From assembly GCA_016717165.1 (NCBI GenBank), contig JADKGA010000004.1, positions 310,001-374,000 on the forward strand: 64,000 nucleotides of DNA, read 5' to 3'. Below, in pieces: positions 41,963 through 50,198 of the stretch (its first letter is position 1; each line of letters starts with the position of its first letter). Source of the DNA: Candidatus Lutibacillus vidarii. GTDB lineage: Bacteria; Actinomycetota; Actinomycetes; Actinomycetales; Dermatophilaceae. The position numbers and the translations under genes were made by a program. The notes under the pieces are model-generated. The model was not told where the DNA came from. It searched no databases and saw only the letters and a program-made list of their open reading frames with translations.

Positions 41963-42964
41963 ACTCCGGACAACGAGCGTGGGCGCGATCCGCTCGGTCC
42001 TGCTCCCCTGCCGGCGCCCCGCCATCCGCTCGATGAGGAGCTCGACGGCGAGCTGGCCGAACCGCTCCAGCGGCTGGTGGACCGAGGTCAGGTCGACCAG
42101 GTCCAGGCTCGCCAGCTGCGAGTCGTCATATCCCACGACGCTGAGGTCCTCGGGCACGCGCAGGCCCGCTGAGCGCAGCGCCCCGATCGCCCCGACGGCG
42201 ATGAGGTCGTTCGCCGCGAAGATGGCGGTCGGCAGCTCACCACGCTGCAGCAGGGTCCGGACTCCGTCGCGACCGCCCTCCGGCGCGAAGACGCCGGGGA
42301 CCTGGTCCGGGGTCAGCCCCAGGTCGCGCATGGCCTGCCGGTATGCCGCCGCCCGGTCGAGAGCGGGCCGGTTGTCCGAGCCGCCGGTGATATGCGCGAT
42401 CCGTTCGTGCCCAAGGGCCGCGAGGTGGTTGACGACGAGTCGAGCGCCGAGGGCCTCATCGATCGTGACGACGTCGACCCCGGAGACGCTGACCTCGCGG
42501 CCGATGACGACGGTCGGCGACGTCGAGCAGTACGCCGCAAGGCTGGACTCCCGGATCGTCGGGCTGAGCAGGAGCAGACCAGCAACCTGGTGCTCCAGCA
42601 AGGTGTCGAGCAGGCCGGCCTCGCTGCGCGGCGTCCGTAGGCCCGGAGCGACGAGCAGGTCGAGGCCGGACCGCTCCGCCTCGCGCGCCAGGCACGCGTA
42701 CATCCCGCCGAAGTAGGGATTGCTCACGTCGTTGATGAGGACACCGATGGCCCGGCTCTGTCGGCGCGCCAGCGACCGGGCCAGTGCGTTCGGTCGGTAG
42801 CCCAGCTCGTCGGCGGCCTTGAGCACTCGGTCCCGGGTCGCGGTGGCGACGTGGTCACCCCCGCGCATGACCAGCGACACCAGGGCCCGCGACACCCCAG
42901 CCCGCCTGGCGACGTCCTGCTGTGTCGGCCGGGGCTGTGCGGCGAACGGCGTCGGGTCGCCCAT
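41933..42964 (-). CDS. LacI family transcriptional regulator
   Basis: A 343-aa regulator with an N-terminal HTH (TQQDVARRAGVSRALVSLVM, hinge ELGYRPNALARSLARRQSRA) and a periplasmic-binding-like domain (GVLINDVSNPYFGGMYACLA; AIFAANDLIAVGAIGALRSA). The start at 42964 gives the normal N-terminus. Divergent from the ABC importer genes; a 16-bp CG-centred palindrome at 43029-43044 is its probable operator. Likely senses the imported sugar or polyol. Confidence 0.9.
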   Translation of the reverse strand: MGDPTPFAAQPRPTQQDVARRAGVSRALVSLVMRGGDHVATATRDRVLKAADELGYRPNALARSLARRQSRAIGVLINDVSNPYFGGMYACLAREAERSGLDLLVAPGLRTPRSEAGLLDTLLEHQVAGLLLLSPTIRESSLAAYCSTSPTVVIGREVSVSGVDVVTIDEALGARLVVNHLAALGHERIAHITGGSDNRPALDRAAAYRQAMRDLGLTPDQVPGVFAPEGGRDGVRTLLQRGELPTAIFAANDLIAVGAIGALRSAGLRVPEDLSVVGYDDSQLASLDLVDLTSVHQPLERFGQLAVELLIERMAGRRQGSRTERIAPTLVVRSTSGPAPDRS

Positions 42965-42983
42965 AACGGTTTGGTAACTCCTT

Positions 42984-42995
42984 ATGTTAGGACAT
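42984..42995. promoter_or_regulatory. IolR site in LacI / importer spacer
   Basis: ATGTTAGGACAT, a perfect ATGT-TAGG-ACAT palindrome whose reverse contains TGTCCTAACA, an exact KGWCHTRACA match. It lies 20 bp before the LacI gene start. Confidence 0.65.
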
Positions 42996-43028
42996 TGCAA
43001 CGTCACCACCTACGCGGAACAGTACGGC

Positions 43029-43044
43029 ATTAGCGCGCGCTAAT
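43029..43044. promoter_or_regulatory. Probable LacI-family operator
   Basis: ATTAGCGCGCGCTAAT, a perfect 16-bp palindrome with a central CG as in LacI-family operators, located 63 bp before the importer binding-protein gene and 65 bp before the LacI gene. Confidence 0.65.
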
Positions 43045-43106
43045 ACTCCGCCCGCGCAGCCAACTCACTCAAGGGCGGGCCCGGTCCCGCGATGTAGGAG
43101 GAACCA

Positions 43107-44105
43107 ATGAAGGCTCCCAAGGTGGGCCTGGCCGTCATCGCGGCCGTCACGCTTGCACTGACCAGCTGCAGCAGCGGCACGCCGGCCGCGTCGTCGGGCG
43201 GTTCGACGGGTGGCACGGGCGGCGGTAGCGCCGAGAACGCCGCCATGAAGATCTGCGTCTACACCCACGGCGACGGCGGCGGCTTCTGGTCCGTGGCGAA
43301 GAAGGGCGCCGAGAAGGCGGCCAAGGACCTCGGCGTCACCCTGGACTACCAGGAGTCGAACAACGACCCGCAGAAGCAGGCCCAGCTCATCGAGGCCGGC
43401 GTCTCCGGTGGGTGCAAGGCGCTCGCCGTGTCGGCCCCGGCTCCCGACGCGATCAAGGACGCCCTGAAGAAGGCCACCGCGGCCGGCATCCCCATCGTCA
43501 CGATGAACTCCGGCAGCAAGGTCTTCAAGGACCTCGGCGCCTTCACCCACATCGGCCAGGACGAGTTCATCGCCGGCGCTGAGGCGGGCAAGAAGTTCAA
43601 GGAGATGGGCGTCACCAAGCTCCTCTGCCCGATCCAGGAGGCCAACAACATCGGCCTGCAGGAGCGCTGCGACGGCGCCAAGAGCACCTTCGGGAATGTC
43701 GAGAACCTCCAGCTGTCCGCCGGTCTGTCCGACATGGCCAAGAGCGAGGCCGAGGTTCAGGCCAAGCTCACCGCCGACACGTCCATCGACGGCGTCTTCG
43801 CGCTCAACGCGGACATCGCCACCGGTGCTGCGATCCCGGCCGCTGCGGCCGCCGGACGCAAGTTCACCATCGGCACGGTCGACCTCTCCGCGGACGCCGT
43901 CCAGGCGATCAAGGACGGCAAGCTGGCCTTCGCCATCGACCAGCAGCAGTTCGCGCAGGGCTACCTGTCCGTGTCGGTGCTCTACCTCAACCTGCTCAAC
44001 GGGCACGTCCTCGGTGGTGGCCAGCCGATCTACACCGGCCCCGGCTTCGTCACCAAGGACAACGCTGACCTCGTCCAGAAGCTGGCAGGCGCCGGCACTC
44101 GCTGA
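43107..44105 (+). CDS. ABC sugar-binding lipoprotein, ribose/inositol type
   Basis: A 332-aa substrate-binding lipoprotein: MKAPKVGLAVIAAVTLALTS then C (lipobox), a Ser/Gly linker, and a family 2 periplasmic fold (MKICVYTHGDGGGFWSVAKK, GVTLDYQESNNDPQKQAQLI, FALNADIATGAAIPAAAAAG). Next to a RbsC-like permease and an ATPase, within the inositol cluster, so inositol or a related polyol is the likely ligand. AGGAGG precedes the ATG. Confidence 0.88.
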   Translation: MKAPKVGLAVIAAVTLALTSCSSGTPAASSGGSTGGTGGGSAENAAMKICVYTHGDGGGFWSVAKKGAEKAAKDLGVTLDYQESNNDPQKQAQLIEAGVSGGCKALAVSAPAPDAIKDALKKATAAGIPIVTMNSGSKVFKDLGAFTHIGQDEFIAGAEAGKKFKEMGVTKLLCPIQEANNIGLQERCDGAKSTFGNVENLQLSAGLSDMAKSEAEVQAKLTADTSIDGVFALNADIATGAAIPAAAAAGRKFTIGTVDLSADAVQAIKDGKLAFAIDQQQFAQGYLSVSVLYLNLLNGHVLGGGQPIYTGPGFVTKDNADLVQKLAGAGTR

Positions 44106-44114
44106 GCGCATTGC

Positions 44115-44151
44115 ACCGTCGGGGCGGGGTGAGACCCACCCCGCCCCGACG
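44115..44151 (+). terminator. Strong stem-loop between binding protein and permease
   Basis: CCGTCGGGGCGGGGTG and CACCCCGCCCCGACGG form a perfect 16-bp stem with loop AGACC. No T-run. Followed by two direct copies of CCATTGCACCTCCCCGCCC within 44160-44220. Confidence 0.65.
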
Positions 44152-44233
44152 GCCGGCCCCCTCCTCGGGCCATTGCACCTCCCCGCCCTCCTCGGCCATT
44201 GCACCTCCCCGCCCCTCCATCGGAAGGACGCCC

Positions 44234-45280
44234 ATGTCCGCCACGACGGCCGCTCCGAAAGACGAGCGCCTGGTCAAGACCTCCCGCCTCACCCGCACCC
44301 TGCGCCGCCCCGAGCTGGGAGCCCTGCTCGGCGCCCTCGTCGTCTACGCCCTCTTCGCGGTCACCGACCGGACCGGCAGCTTCGCCACGATCACCGGCAC
44401 AGCGAACTGGACCGACGCCGCCTCGCAGATCGGGATCGTCGCGGTCCCCGTGGCGCTGCTGATGATCGCGGGTGAGTTCGACCTCAGCGCGGGCGTCCTC
44501 GTCGGCACCTCGGGCCTGTTCTGCGGCCTGCTGACGACGAACTACGGCGTCAACCTCTGGCTCGCCATACTGCTGACCTTCGCCTTCGCCGCCGGCATCG
44601 GGTTCATCAACGGCTGGCTCGTCATGCTCACCGGCCTACCGTCCTTCATCGTCACCCTCGCGATGTTCTTCTCGCTGCGCGGGATCAACCTCGGCGTGAC
44701 GAAGATCCTCACCGACACCGTCCGTGTCGCCGGGGTCGGCAACGTGCCGAGCTACGACTCGGCTCAGAAGGTCTTCGGGTCCGAGCTGTGGGCGCCATAC
44801 AACTTCAAGGTCGCCGTGATCTGGTGGCTGGCCATCACGGCCGTCGCCACACTCGTCCTCACCAAGACCCGCTTCGGCAACTGGATCTACGCCGTCGGTG
44901 GTGACGCGAACGCGGCGCGCAACACCGGCGTCCCGGTCCGACGGACCAAGATCACCCTCTTCGTCCTCACCGCCATGTCGGCCGCCCTGCTCGGCGTCAT
45001 CAACATCATCCGGTTCAAGTCGATGCAGGCCGGCCAGGGCGTCGGGCAGGAGTTCTACTACATCATCGCGGCGGTCGTCGGCGGCTGCCTCCTCACCGGT
45101 GGCTTCGGCTCCGCGATCGGCGCCGCCATCGGTGCGTCGATCATGGGTATGGCGTTCATCGGTATCGCCTTCGCGGGCTGGAACACCGACTGGACCTTCC
45201 TCTTCCTCGGCGTCATCCTCTTCGCCGCAGTCCTCGTCAACACGTACATCGGGCGTCGGGCACAGGGAGCACGCAAATGA
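44234..45280 (+). CDS. ABC sugar permease (RbsC-like)
   Basis: A 348-aa permease of the branched-chain/ribose type with about ten membrane segments: IVAVPVALLMIAGEFDLSAG (family signature), GFINGWLVMLTGLPSFIVTL, IYAVGGDANAARNTGVPVRR and IIAAVVGGCLLTGGFGSAIG. The ATG at 44234 follows GGAAGGA and gives the normal N-terminus. Overlaps the ATPase gene by 4 bp. Confidence 0.9.
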   Translation: MSATTAAPKDERLVKTSRLTRTLRRPELGALLGALVVYALFAVTDRTGSFATITGTANWTDAASQIGIVAVPVALLMIAGEFDLSAGVLVGTSGLFCGLLTTNYGVNLWLAILLTFAFAAGIGFINGWLVMLTGLPSFIVTLAMFFSLRGINLGVTKILTDTVRVAGVGNVPSYDSAQKVFGSELWAPYNFKVAVIWWLAITAVATLVLTKTRFGNWIYAVGGDANAARNTGVPVRRTKITLFVLTAMSAALLGVINIIRFKSMQAGQGVGQEFYYIIAAVVGGCLLTGGFGSAIGAAIGASIMGMAFIGIAFAGWNTDWTFLFLGVILFAAVLVNTYIGRRAQGARK

Positions 45281-46071
45281 CCGCCACAGCGACCACCACC
45301 GTCACGCCCGCACTGCAGCTCAAGGACGTCTCGAAGACCTTCGGCAGTGTCATCGCCCTGCGCGATATCACCCTCCATGTCGACCCGGGCACGGTGACCT
45401 GTGTCCTCGGCGACAATGGCGCGGGCAAGTCCACGCTGATCAAGATCCTCGCCGGCGTGCACCAGCCCTCGACCGGCACCTTCCTCGTCAAGGGAAAGGA
45501 GCGGACGTTCGGCTCGCCTCGCGATGCGCTGGGGGCCGGGATCGCGACGGTCTTCCAGGATCTCGCGACCGTTCCGCTCATGTCGGTATGGCGCAACTTC
45601 TTCCTCGGCAACGAGCCGCGTCGAGGACTCCCGGGGATCCGGATGCTCGACACCCAGTTCGCCCGGCAGACCTGCCGCACCGAGCTGCTCAATATGGGTA
45701 TCGACATACGGGATCTTGAGCAGCCGGTGGGGACATTGTCCGGAGGTGAGCGGCAGGCCGTCGCCATCGCGCGGGCGGTGTACTTCGGCGCCGAGGTCCT
45801 CATCCTCGACGAGCCGACGTCCGCGCTCGGTGTCCGGCAGTCCGGCGTCGTCCTCAAGTACATCCGCCAGGCGAAGGAGCGCGGCATCGCCGTCGTCTTC
45901 ATCACCCACAACCCGCACCACGCGCACATGGTCGGGGACCGGTTCTACCTGCTCAACCGGGGCACGCTCACCAACGAGTTCACCCGTGACACGGTGACCC
46001 GTGAGGAGCTGGTCAAGGCGATGGCCGGCGGTGCCGAGCTCGAGGCCCTGGCGCACGAGCTCAAGCAGTAG
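45277..46071 (+). CDS. ABC sugar transporter ATPase, single domain
   Basis: A 264-aa ATPase with Walker A CVLGDNGAGKSTLIKILAGV, signature LSGGERQAVAIARAV and Walker B VLILDEPTSALG, plus the H-loop FITHNPHHA. Ribose-type systems usually have one tandem two-domain ATPase of about 500 aa; this is a single domain and must dimerise. Coupled to the permease by ATGA. Confidence 0.9.
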   Translation: MTATATTTVTPALQLKDVSKTFGSVIALRDITLHVDPGTVTCVLGDNGAGKSTLIKILAGVHQPSTGTFLVKGKERTFGSPRDALGAGIATVFQDLATVPLMSVWRNFFLGNEPRRGLPGIRMLDTQFARQTCRTELLNMGIDIRDLEQPVGTLSGGERQAVAIARAVYFGAEVLILDEPTSALGVRQSGVVLKYIRQAKERGIAVVFITHNPHHAHMVGDRFYLLNRGTLTNEFTRDTVTREELVKAMAGGAELEALAHELKQ

Positions 46072-46133
46072 CCCACTCGTCCGGCCGCCGCGGCGCCTCC
46101 ACCCCACGGCCCGCGGCGGCCGGGAACCACCTC

Positions 46134-46145
46134 TGTTGAGGACAT
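46134..46145. promoter_or_regulatory. Weak IolR-like site before iolG
   Basis: TGTTGAGGACAT, with one extra base between the TGT and ACAT halves compared with the better sites. It may allow separate control of iolG and the SDR gene. Confidence 0.3.
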
Positions 46146-46188
46146 TCCGACATCACCACCTCACGCACAGACGAAAGGTCGCTTCACC

Positions 46189-47241
46189 ATGTCTGCACGA
46201 GACGCGGGGTTCGCCGTCACCACCGATAAGACGACGGTGGTGCGACGGATCGGGGTTCTCGGCTGCGGCCGGATCGGCCGCATGCACGCCGACATCCTCG
46301 CCACCCAGGTGCCCGGCTTCGAGGTCGTCGCGGTCGCCGACGTGGTCCCGGCGGCTGCCGAAGCCGTGGCGGCCGCGACCGGGGCACGGGTCAGCGCGAT
46401 CGACGAGCTCATCGGCGCCGACGACATCGACACCGTCGCCATCTGCACCAGCACCGACACGCACGTGGAGCTCGTCGTGAAGGCCGCCGCGGCCGGGAAG
46501 GCGATCTTCTGCGAGAAGCCGGTCAGCCTCGACATCGGCCTGGTCGACACGGCGCTGGCCGCGGTCGAGCAGGCCGGCGTCCCGTTCATGATCGGCTTCA
46601 ACCGACGTTTCGACCCCGGCCACAAGTCGGTCCGCGACGCCGTCACGGGGGGCACGGTCGGCGACATCCACCTGCTCCGGGTGACCAGCCGCGACCCCGC
46701 CCCGCCGCCGCCGGAGTATGTCGCGGTGTCGGGCGGGATCTTCCTCGACATGATGATCCACGACTTCGACATGGCTCGGTATGTCGTCGGCAGCGACGTC
46801 GTCTCCGTCTACGCCACGGGCGCGGTGCGGGTCGACCCGCGGATCGGCGAGGCCGGCGATATCGACACCGCGATCGCCGTCCTCACCCACGCCGACGGGA
46901 CGATCACGACGATCGACAACAGCCGCGAGGCGGTCTATGGCTACGACCAGCGGGTCGAGGCCTTCGGGTCCGGTGGCATGGCCGTCTCGGACAACCAGCC
47001 GGTCCACCACGGTTGGTCGATGACCCGGGAGAGCCGGGGTGCCCAGCCGCTGGCGTGGTTCTTCCTGGACCGGTACATGGAGTCCTACCGGGCCGAGTGG
47101 CGCGCCTTCCACGCCTACCTCGCTGACGGTGGCCCGTCCCCCGCCGGTGTCGACGCCGCCCGCGCCTGCACCCTGGCCGCCCTCGCGGCGAAACGCTCCT
47201 GGCGCGAAGGGCGACCGGTCCGCACCGACGAGATCGGCTGA
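46189..47241 (+). CDS. iolG: Inositol 2-dehydrogenase (Gfo/Idh/MocA)
   Basis: A 350-aa NAD-dependent oxidoreductase: RIGVLGCGRIGRMHADILAT (Rossmann), IFCEKPVSLDIGLVDTALAA (EKP Lys), MIGFNRRFDPGHKSVRDAV and FLDMMIHDFDMARYVVGSDV with catalytic Asp/His. These are typical of IolG, which oxidises myo-inositol to 2-keto-myo-inositol. First enzyme gene after the importer; 4 bp before the SDR gene. Confidence 0.92.
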   Translation: MSARDAGFAVTTDKTTVVRRIGVLGCGRIGRMHADILATQVPGFEVVAVADVVPAAAEAVAAATGARVSAIDELIGADDIDTVAICTSTDTHVELVVKAAAAGKAIFCEKPVSLDIGLVDTALAAVEQAGVPFMIGFNRRFDPGHKSVRDAVTGGTVGDIHLLRVTSRDPAPPPPEYVAVSGGIFLDMMIHDFDMARYVVGSDVVSVYATGAVRVDPRIGEAGDIDTAIAVLTHADGTITTIDNSREAVYGYDQRVEAFGSGGMAVSDNQPVHHGWSMTRESRGAQPLAWFFLDRYMESYRAEWRAFHAYLADGGPSPAGVDAARACTLAALAAKRSWREGRPVRTDEIG

Positions 47242-47244
47242 GCC

Positions 47245-48195
47245 ATGGGCCGCATCGCGATCACCGGCGCCACGGGGTTCATCGGCGGGACGGTCGCGGC
47301 CGTGCTGGCCGAGCGCGGGGACGACATACGCTGCCTGGTCCGACGTGACCCGGGAGGGGACTTCCCCTGGCCCTTCGAGGTCGTCGACCCGACCTCGACC
47401 GAGTCGCTCACGCAGGCCCTCGACGGCTATGACGGGATCGCTCACCTCGCGATCCTCAACGACTTCCATGGCCTGTATGCCGACCGCCGCGCCGGCCATG
47501 ACGGCTACGTCGGGCTGACCCGGCGGGTCGTCGACGCGGCGAACGCAGTGGGAGCGCGGGTCGGCTATGTGTCGACGGACTGGGTCTTCGACGGCACCGG
47601 GCATCTCGTGCCCGAGGACGAGCCGCCGAACCCGGTCAACCTCTACGGCTACCTCAAGGCGGCCTCCGAGCTGGTGGTGCTCCATCGGGCGAGGGAGGGC
47701 TTCGTCGCCCGGGTCGGCGGCGTGCAGGGTCTGCATCAGACGATGTCGGGTGGCCCGCGCAGCCAGGATGTCGGCTTCGGGTATTTCGTTCTCGCGCTGG
47801 TGGACTCCCTTCGTGGCGGTAATCGGTTCACCGTATGGGAAGATCCAGCGATCAACTCGGTGGCGACACCGATCGTCTCGGCCCAGATCGCCTCGCTGCT
47901 CCGGCGGGCCTTCGACCGTGGCGCCTCAGGAGTCCTCCACTTCGCCGGCGGGACGGCAGTGACACGGCGAGACCTCGCGGAGGCGACCTGTCGGGTCTTC
48001 GGGCTCGACGCGGGTCTGGTGTCGTACGGTCCGCCGCCGGACTCGGCTCGGATCCCCGCCCCGGTCCCCTACGACACGAGTATGTCGGGTGAGGTCACCG
48101 CCGCCCTGCTCGGTACTCGCACCTGGGCGATCGAGGACCAGCTCGGGTCCTTGGAGCAGGAGATCAGCTCAGGACGGCCGGTCCCGCTGAGCTGA
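47245..48195 (+). CDS. NAD-dependent SDR / RmlD-like oxidoreductase
   Basis: A 316-aa extended short-chain dehydrogenase: IAITGATGFIGGTVAAVLAE, VGYVSTDWVFDGTGHLVPED, NLYGYLKAASE (catalytic YxxxK) and FAGGTAVTRRDLAEATCRVF. It resembles RmlD-type sugar reductases more than classical inositol enzymes. Co-transcribed with iolG, so it may process an inositol isomer; the substrate is unknown. Confidence 0.75.
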   Translation: MGRIAITGATGFIGGTVAAVLAERGDDIRCLVRRDPGGDFPWPFEVVDPTSTESLTQALDGYDGIAHLAILNDFHGLYADRRAGHDGYVGLTRRVVDAANAVGARVGYVSTDWVFDGTGHLVPEDEPPNPVNLYGYLKAASELVVLHRAREGFVARVGGVQGLHQTMSGGPRSQDVGFGYFVLALVDSLRGGNRFTVWEDPAINSVATPIVSAQIASLLRRAFDRGASGVLHFAGGTAVTRRDLAEATCRVFGLDAGLVSYGPPPDSARIPAPVPYDTSMSGEVTAALLGTRTWAIEDQLGSLEQEISSGRPVPLS

Positions 48196-48385
48196 CCACT
48201 GCCCGCATCGCGGCAGGGGGCGGCCGCGTCCGGGTCGAGGGCTGCCGCCGCGCTGACGCTCACCCCCGGTCCGTGGCGATCGCTGCGCCCGACTCCTGCC
48301 TCTGCGTGCCGCTCGTCGCCGCGGAGTCAGCCCCACCGAGCACCACTGCCGGCTCAGCGCCCCCTCCCACGGCCCGAGGCGACAT

Positions 48386-48462
48386 TCAAACGTGCAATAG
48401 TGCTGTTCCGCGCCCGGTTTGCCCCAGTATGCCGCCCTGAAACTCGCCTACTGCACGTTTGA
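48386..48462. repeat. Palindromic repeat family A, copy 3 (77 bp)
   Basis: TCAAACGTGCAATAG end, with TGCACGTTTGA at the other; the core has CCCCAGTATGCCGCC. Confidence 0.88.
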
Positions 48463-48616
48463 ATGCCTCCCGAGGGGTCAGCACGACCGCGGAGTAGAGG
48501 CGAGCTGCCGGGACCTAAGCTGGGCGACTCCCAGTAGAGGCAGCCCCTCACGCGCGTCGAGCCCGGCGGAGAGCAGGCGACGCCCGTCACGTGGCGCCAC
48601 TCCCTGCAGCCGACAC

Positions 48617-48693
48617 TCAAACGTGCAGTAGTCCTGTTCCGCGCCTGTTTTGCCCCAGTATGCCGCCCTCGAATCCGACTACTGCACGTTTGA
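48617..48693. repeat. Palindromic repeat family A, copy 4 (77 bp)
   Basis: TCAAACGTGCAGTAG and CTACTGCACGTTTGA ends; the core has CCCCAGTATGCCGCC. 231 bp after copy 3. Confidence 0.88.
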
Positions 48694-48854
48694 ATGCCTC
48701 GCGGGGGTCAGCACGGCCGCGGAGTAGAGGCGAGCTGCCGGGACCGAAGCTGGGCGACTCCCGGTGGAGGCAGCCCCTCATGCGCGTCGAGCCGGGCCGC
48801 GTAGAGCAGGCGACGACGCCGGCCGTCGTCACTCCCACGTATCGCAGCCGACGC

Positions 48855-48931
48855 TCAAACGTGCAGTAGTCCTCTTCCGCGCCCGGTTTGCCCCAGTATG
48901 TCGCCTGCGAATCCGACTACTGCACGTTTGA
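48855..48931. repeat. Palindromic repeat family A, copy 5 (77 bp)
   Basis: Same ends as copy 4; the core has CCCCAGTATGTCGCC. 238 bp after copy 4. Confidence 0.88.
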
Positions 48932-48960
48932 ATGCCTCATGGGGAGTCAGCCCGGCCGCG

Positions 48961-49085
48961 CCGGGAGCTCGGTTCAGCGGGCCGGAAGCTCGGTTCAGCG
49001 GGCCGGGAGCTCGGTTCAGCGGGCCGGGAGCTCGGTTCAGCGGGCCAGGGCTCGATTTGGCGGGCCAGGGCTCGGTTCAGCGGGC
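48961..49085. repeat. 21-bp tandem repeats reaching into iolE-like gene end
   Basis: About six direct copies of CCGGGAGCTCGGTTCAGCGG plus G, the last two degenerate. The final copy contains the stop codon of the leftward gene ending at 49077, so the array seems to have grown from that gene's 3' end. Confidence 0.8.
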
Positions 49086-49991
49086 GGGGATCCGCGGAGC
49101 CACCTGGGAGCTGAGGTACTCGAGGCTGCGGCGCACGTCGTCGACCGGACCGGTGCCCGGCTCGGGCACCCCGTCGGTCAAGGCGGTGTCCTGCTCGAGG
49201 ATGTACCACCCGGTGTACCCAGCCTGCTCGAGCGCCACGATCGCGTCGCCCACCGCGACATCGCCCTCACCGAGCGGCGTGAACAGGCCGGCCTGAACCG
49301 CCTGGATGAGGGTGAGCTCGCCAGCCATGAGCCGATCGGCCACCGCAGCGTTGACATCCTTGAGGTGAACCAGTCCCACACGGCCGGCGTGGTCGCAAGC
49401 GAAGGTGACCGGGTCGACCCCGCCGATGTACAGGTGCCCGGTGTCGAGGCACCACGTCACGTCGGTGTGCGCCAGCGCGAGCTCGATGTCGGCCTTGGTC
49501 TCGACCAGGGTGCCGACGTGCGGGTGGAGCACCTGGGTCAGGCCGTACCGCGCGCACACCGCATCGACCTGCGCGAGCCCCTCCCCCAGGGTGGCCATGC
49601 CGGCTGCGTCGAGGGGCACTGGGGTGGACCAGTCCATGTCCTGGACGACGGCGGTGACGAAGCGGGTGGCACCGTGCTCGGCGAACTTGCGCGCGGTCTC
49701 CTCCGCCGACGCGAGCATCGCGGCTCGCTGCGCCGGGTCGTGGAGCACCAGCGGCACGAAACCGCCCAGGAGACCCATGCCCTGCTCATGGAGCACAGCG
49801 GAGAGCTCCACCGCATCATCGGGGAGGAATCCAGGCGCACCCAGTTCGGTGGTCGTCAGACCGAGGGAGCGCATCTCGGGCAGCACCCGTTCCGGTCGAA
49901 GCATCTCGCCCCACCCAGGAACCTCGCACACGCCCCACGAGATCGGCGCTCCGGCGATGCGGCCGGACAGCGTGCTGGTGTCGAGGGACAT
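49077..49991 (-). CDS. iolE: Inosose dehydratase-like TIM-barrel protein, probable IolE
   Basis: A 304-aa xylose-isomerase-like barrel beginning LSGRIAGAPISWGVCEVPGW, the style of actinobacterial 2-keto-myo-inositol dehydratases. Metal ligands are visible in VTWCLDTGHLYIGG (Asp, His), LVHLKDVNAAV (His) and GWYILEQD (Glu). The ATG at 49991 is preferred because AAGGAG lies 9 bp upstream. An operator TGTCCTGACA precedes it. IolE and IolI-type proteins are hard to separate by eye. Confidence 0.75.
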   Translation of the reverse strand: MSLDTSTLSGRIAGAPISWGVCEVPGWGEMLRPERVLPEMRSLGLTTTELGAPGFLPDDAVELSAVLHEQGMGLLGGFVPLVLHDPAQRAAMLASAEETARKFAEHGATRFVTAVVQDMDWSTPVPLDAAGMATLGEGLAQVDAVCARYGLTQVLHPHVGTLVETKADIELALAHTDVTWCLDTGHLYIGGVDPVTFACDHAGRVGLVHLKDVNAAVADRLMAGELTLIQAVQAGLFTPLGEGDVAVGDAIVALEQAGYTGWYILEQDTALTDGVPEPGTGPVDDVRRSLEYLSSQVAPRIPAR

Positions 49992-50067
49992 GGCTGGGAG
50001 CTCCTTCACGAGTAGTCACACAGTGCCTTTCGATACAACCGCGTGAGAGCAAGGGCTGTCAAGCATA

Positions 50068-50077
50068 TGTCCTGACA
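50068..50077. promoter_or_regulatory. IolR site before iolE-like gene
   Basis: TGTCCTGACA, a perfect TGTC-CT-GACA palindrome and exact KGWCHTRACA match, flanked by ATA and AAT, 77 bp upstream of the start. Confidence 0.65.
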
Positions 50078-50198
50078 AATAGATCTCATTCACGGGCCGG
50101 CGGAGCACAGCGCCTGTGGATGGGACGTGACATCCGTCCCAGGTCGGCCACCAACCGTTCGGTGGCATGCTGGACATGTCTGGAAAGGAAGGCCCGCC

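Larger units (their letters stand above)
48384..48960. repeat. Tandem array of 231-238 bp units with family A elements
   Basis: Two and a half near-identical units. Each begins with a family A palindrome and then GTCAGCACGACCGCGGAGTA or its variant, GCGAGCTGCCGGGACC, AAGCTGGGCGACTCCC and CAGCCCCTCA. No gene is supported from 48196 to 49076. Confidence 0.8.

Noticed and set aside
48386..48931. CRISPR-like array (three regularly spaced repeats)
   Set aside because: Repeats are 77-bp palindromes, the spacers are alike and 150-160 bp long, copies occur singly elsewhere, and no cas gene is present.
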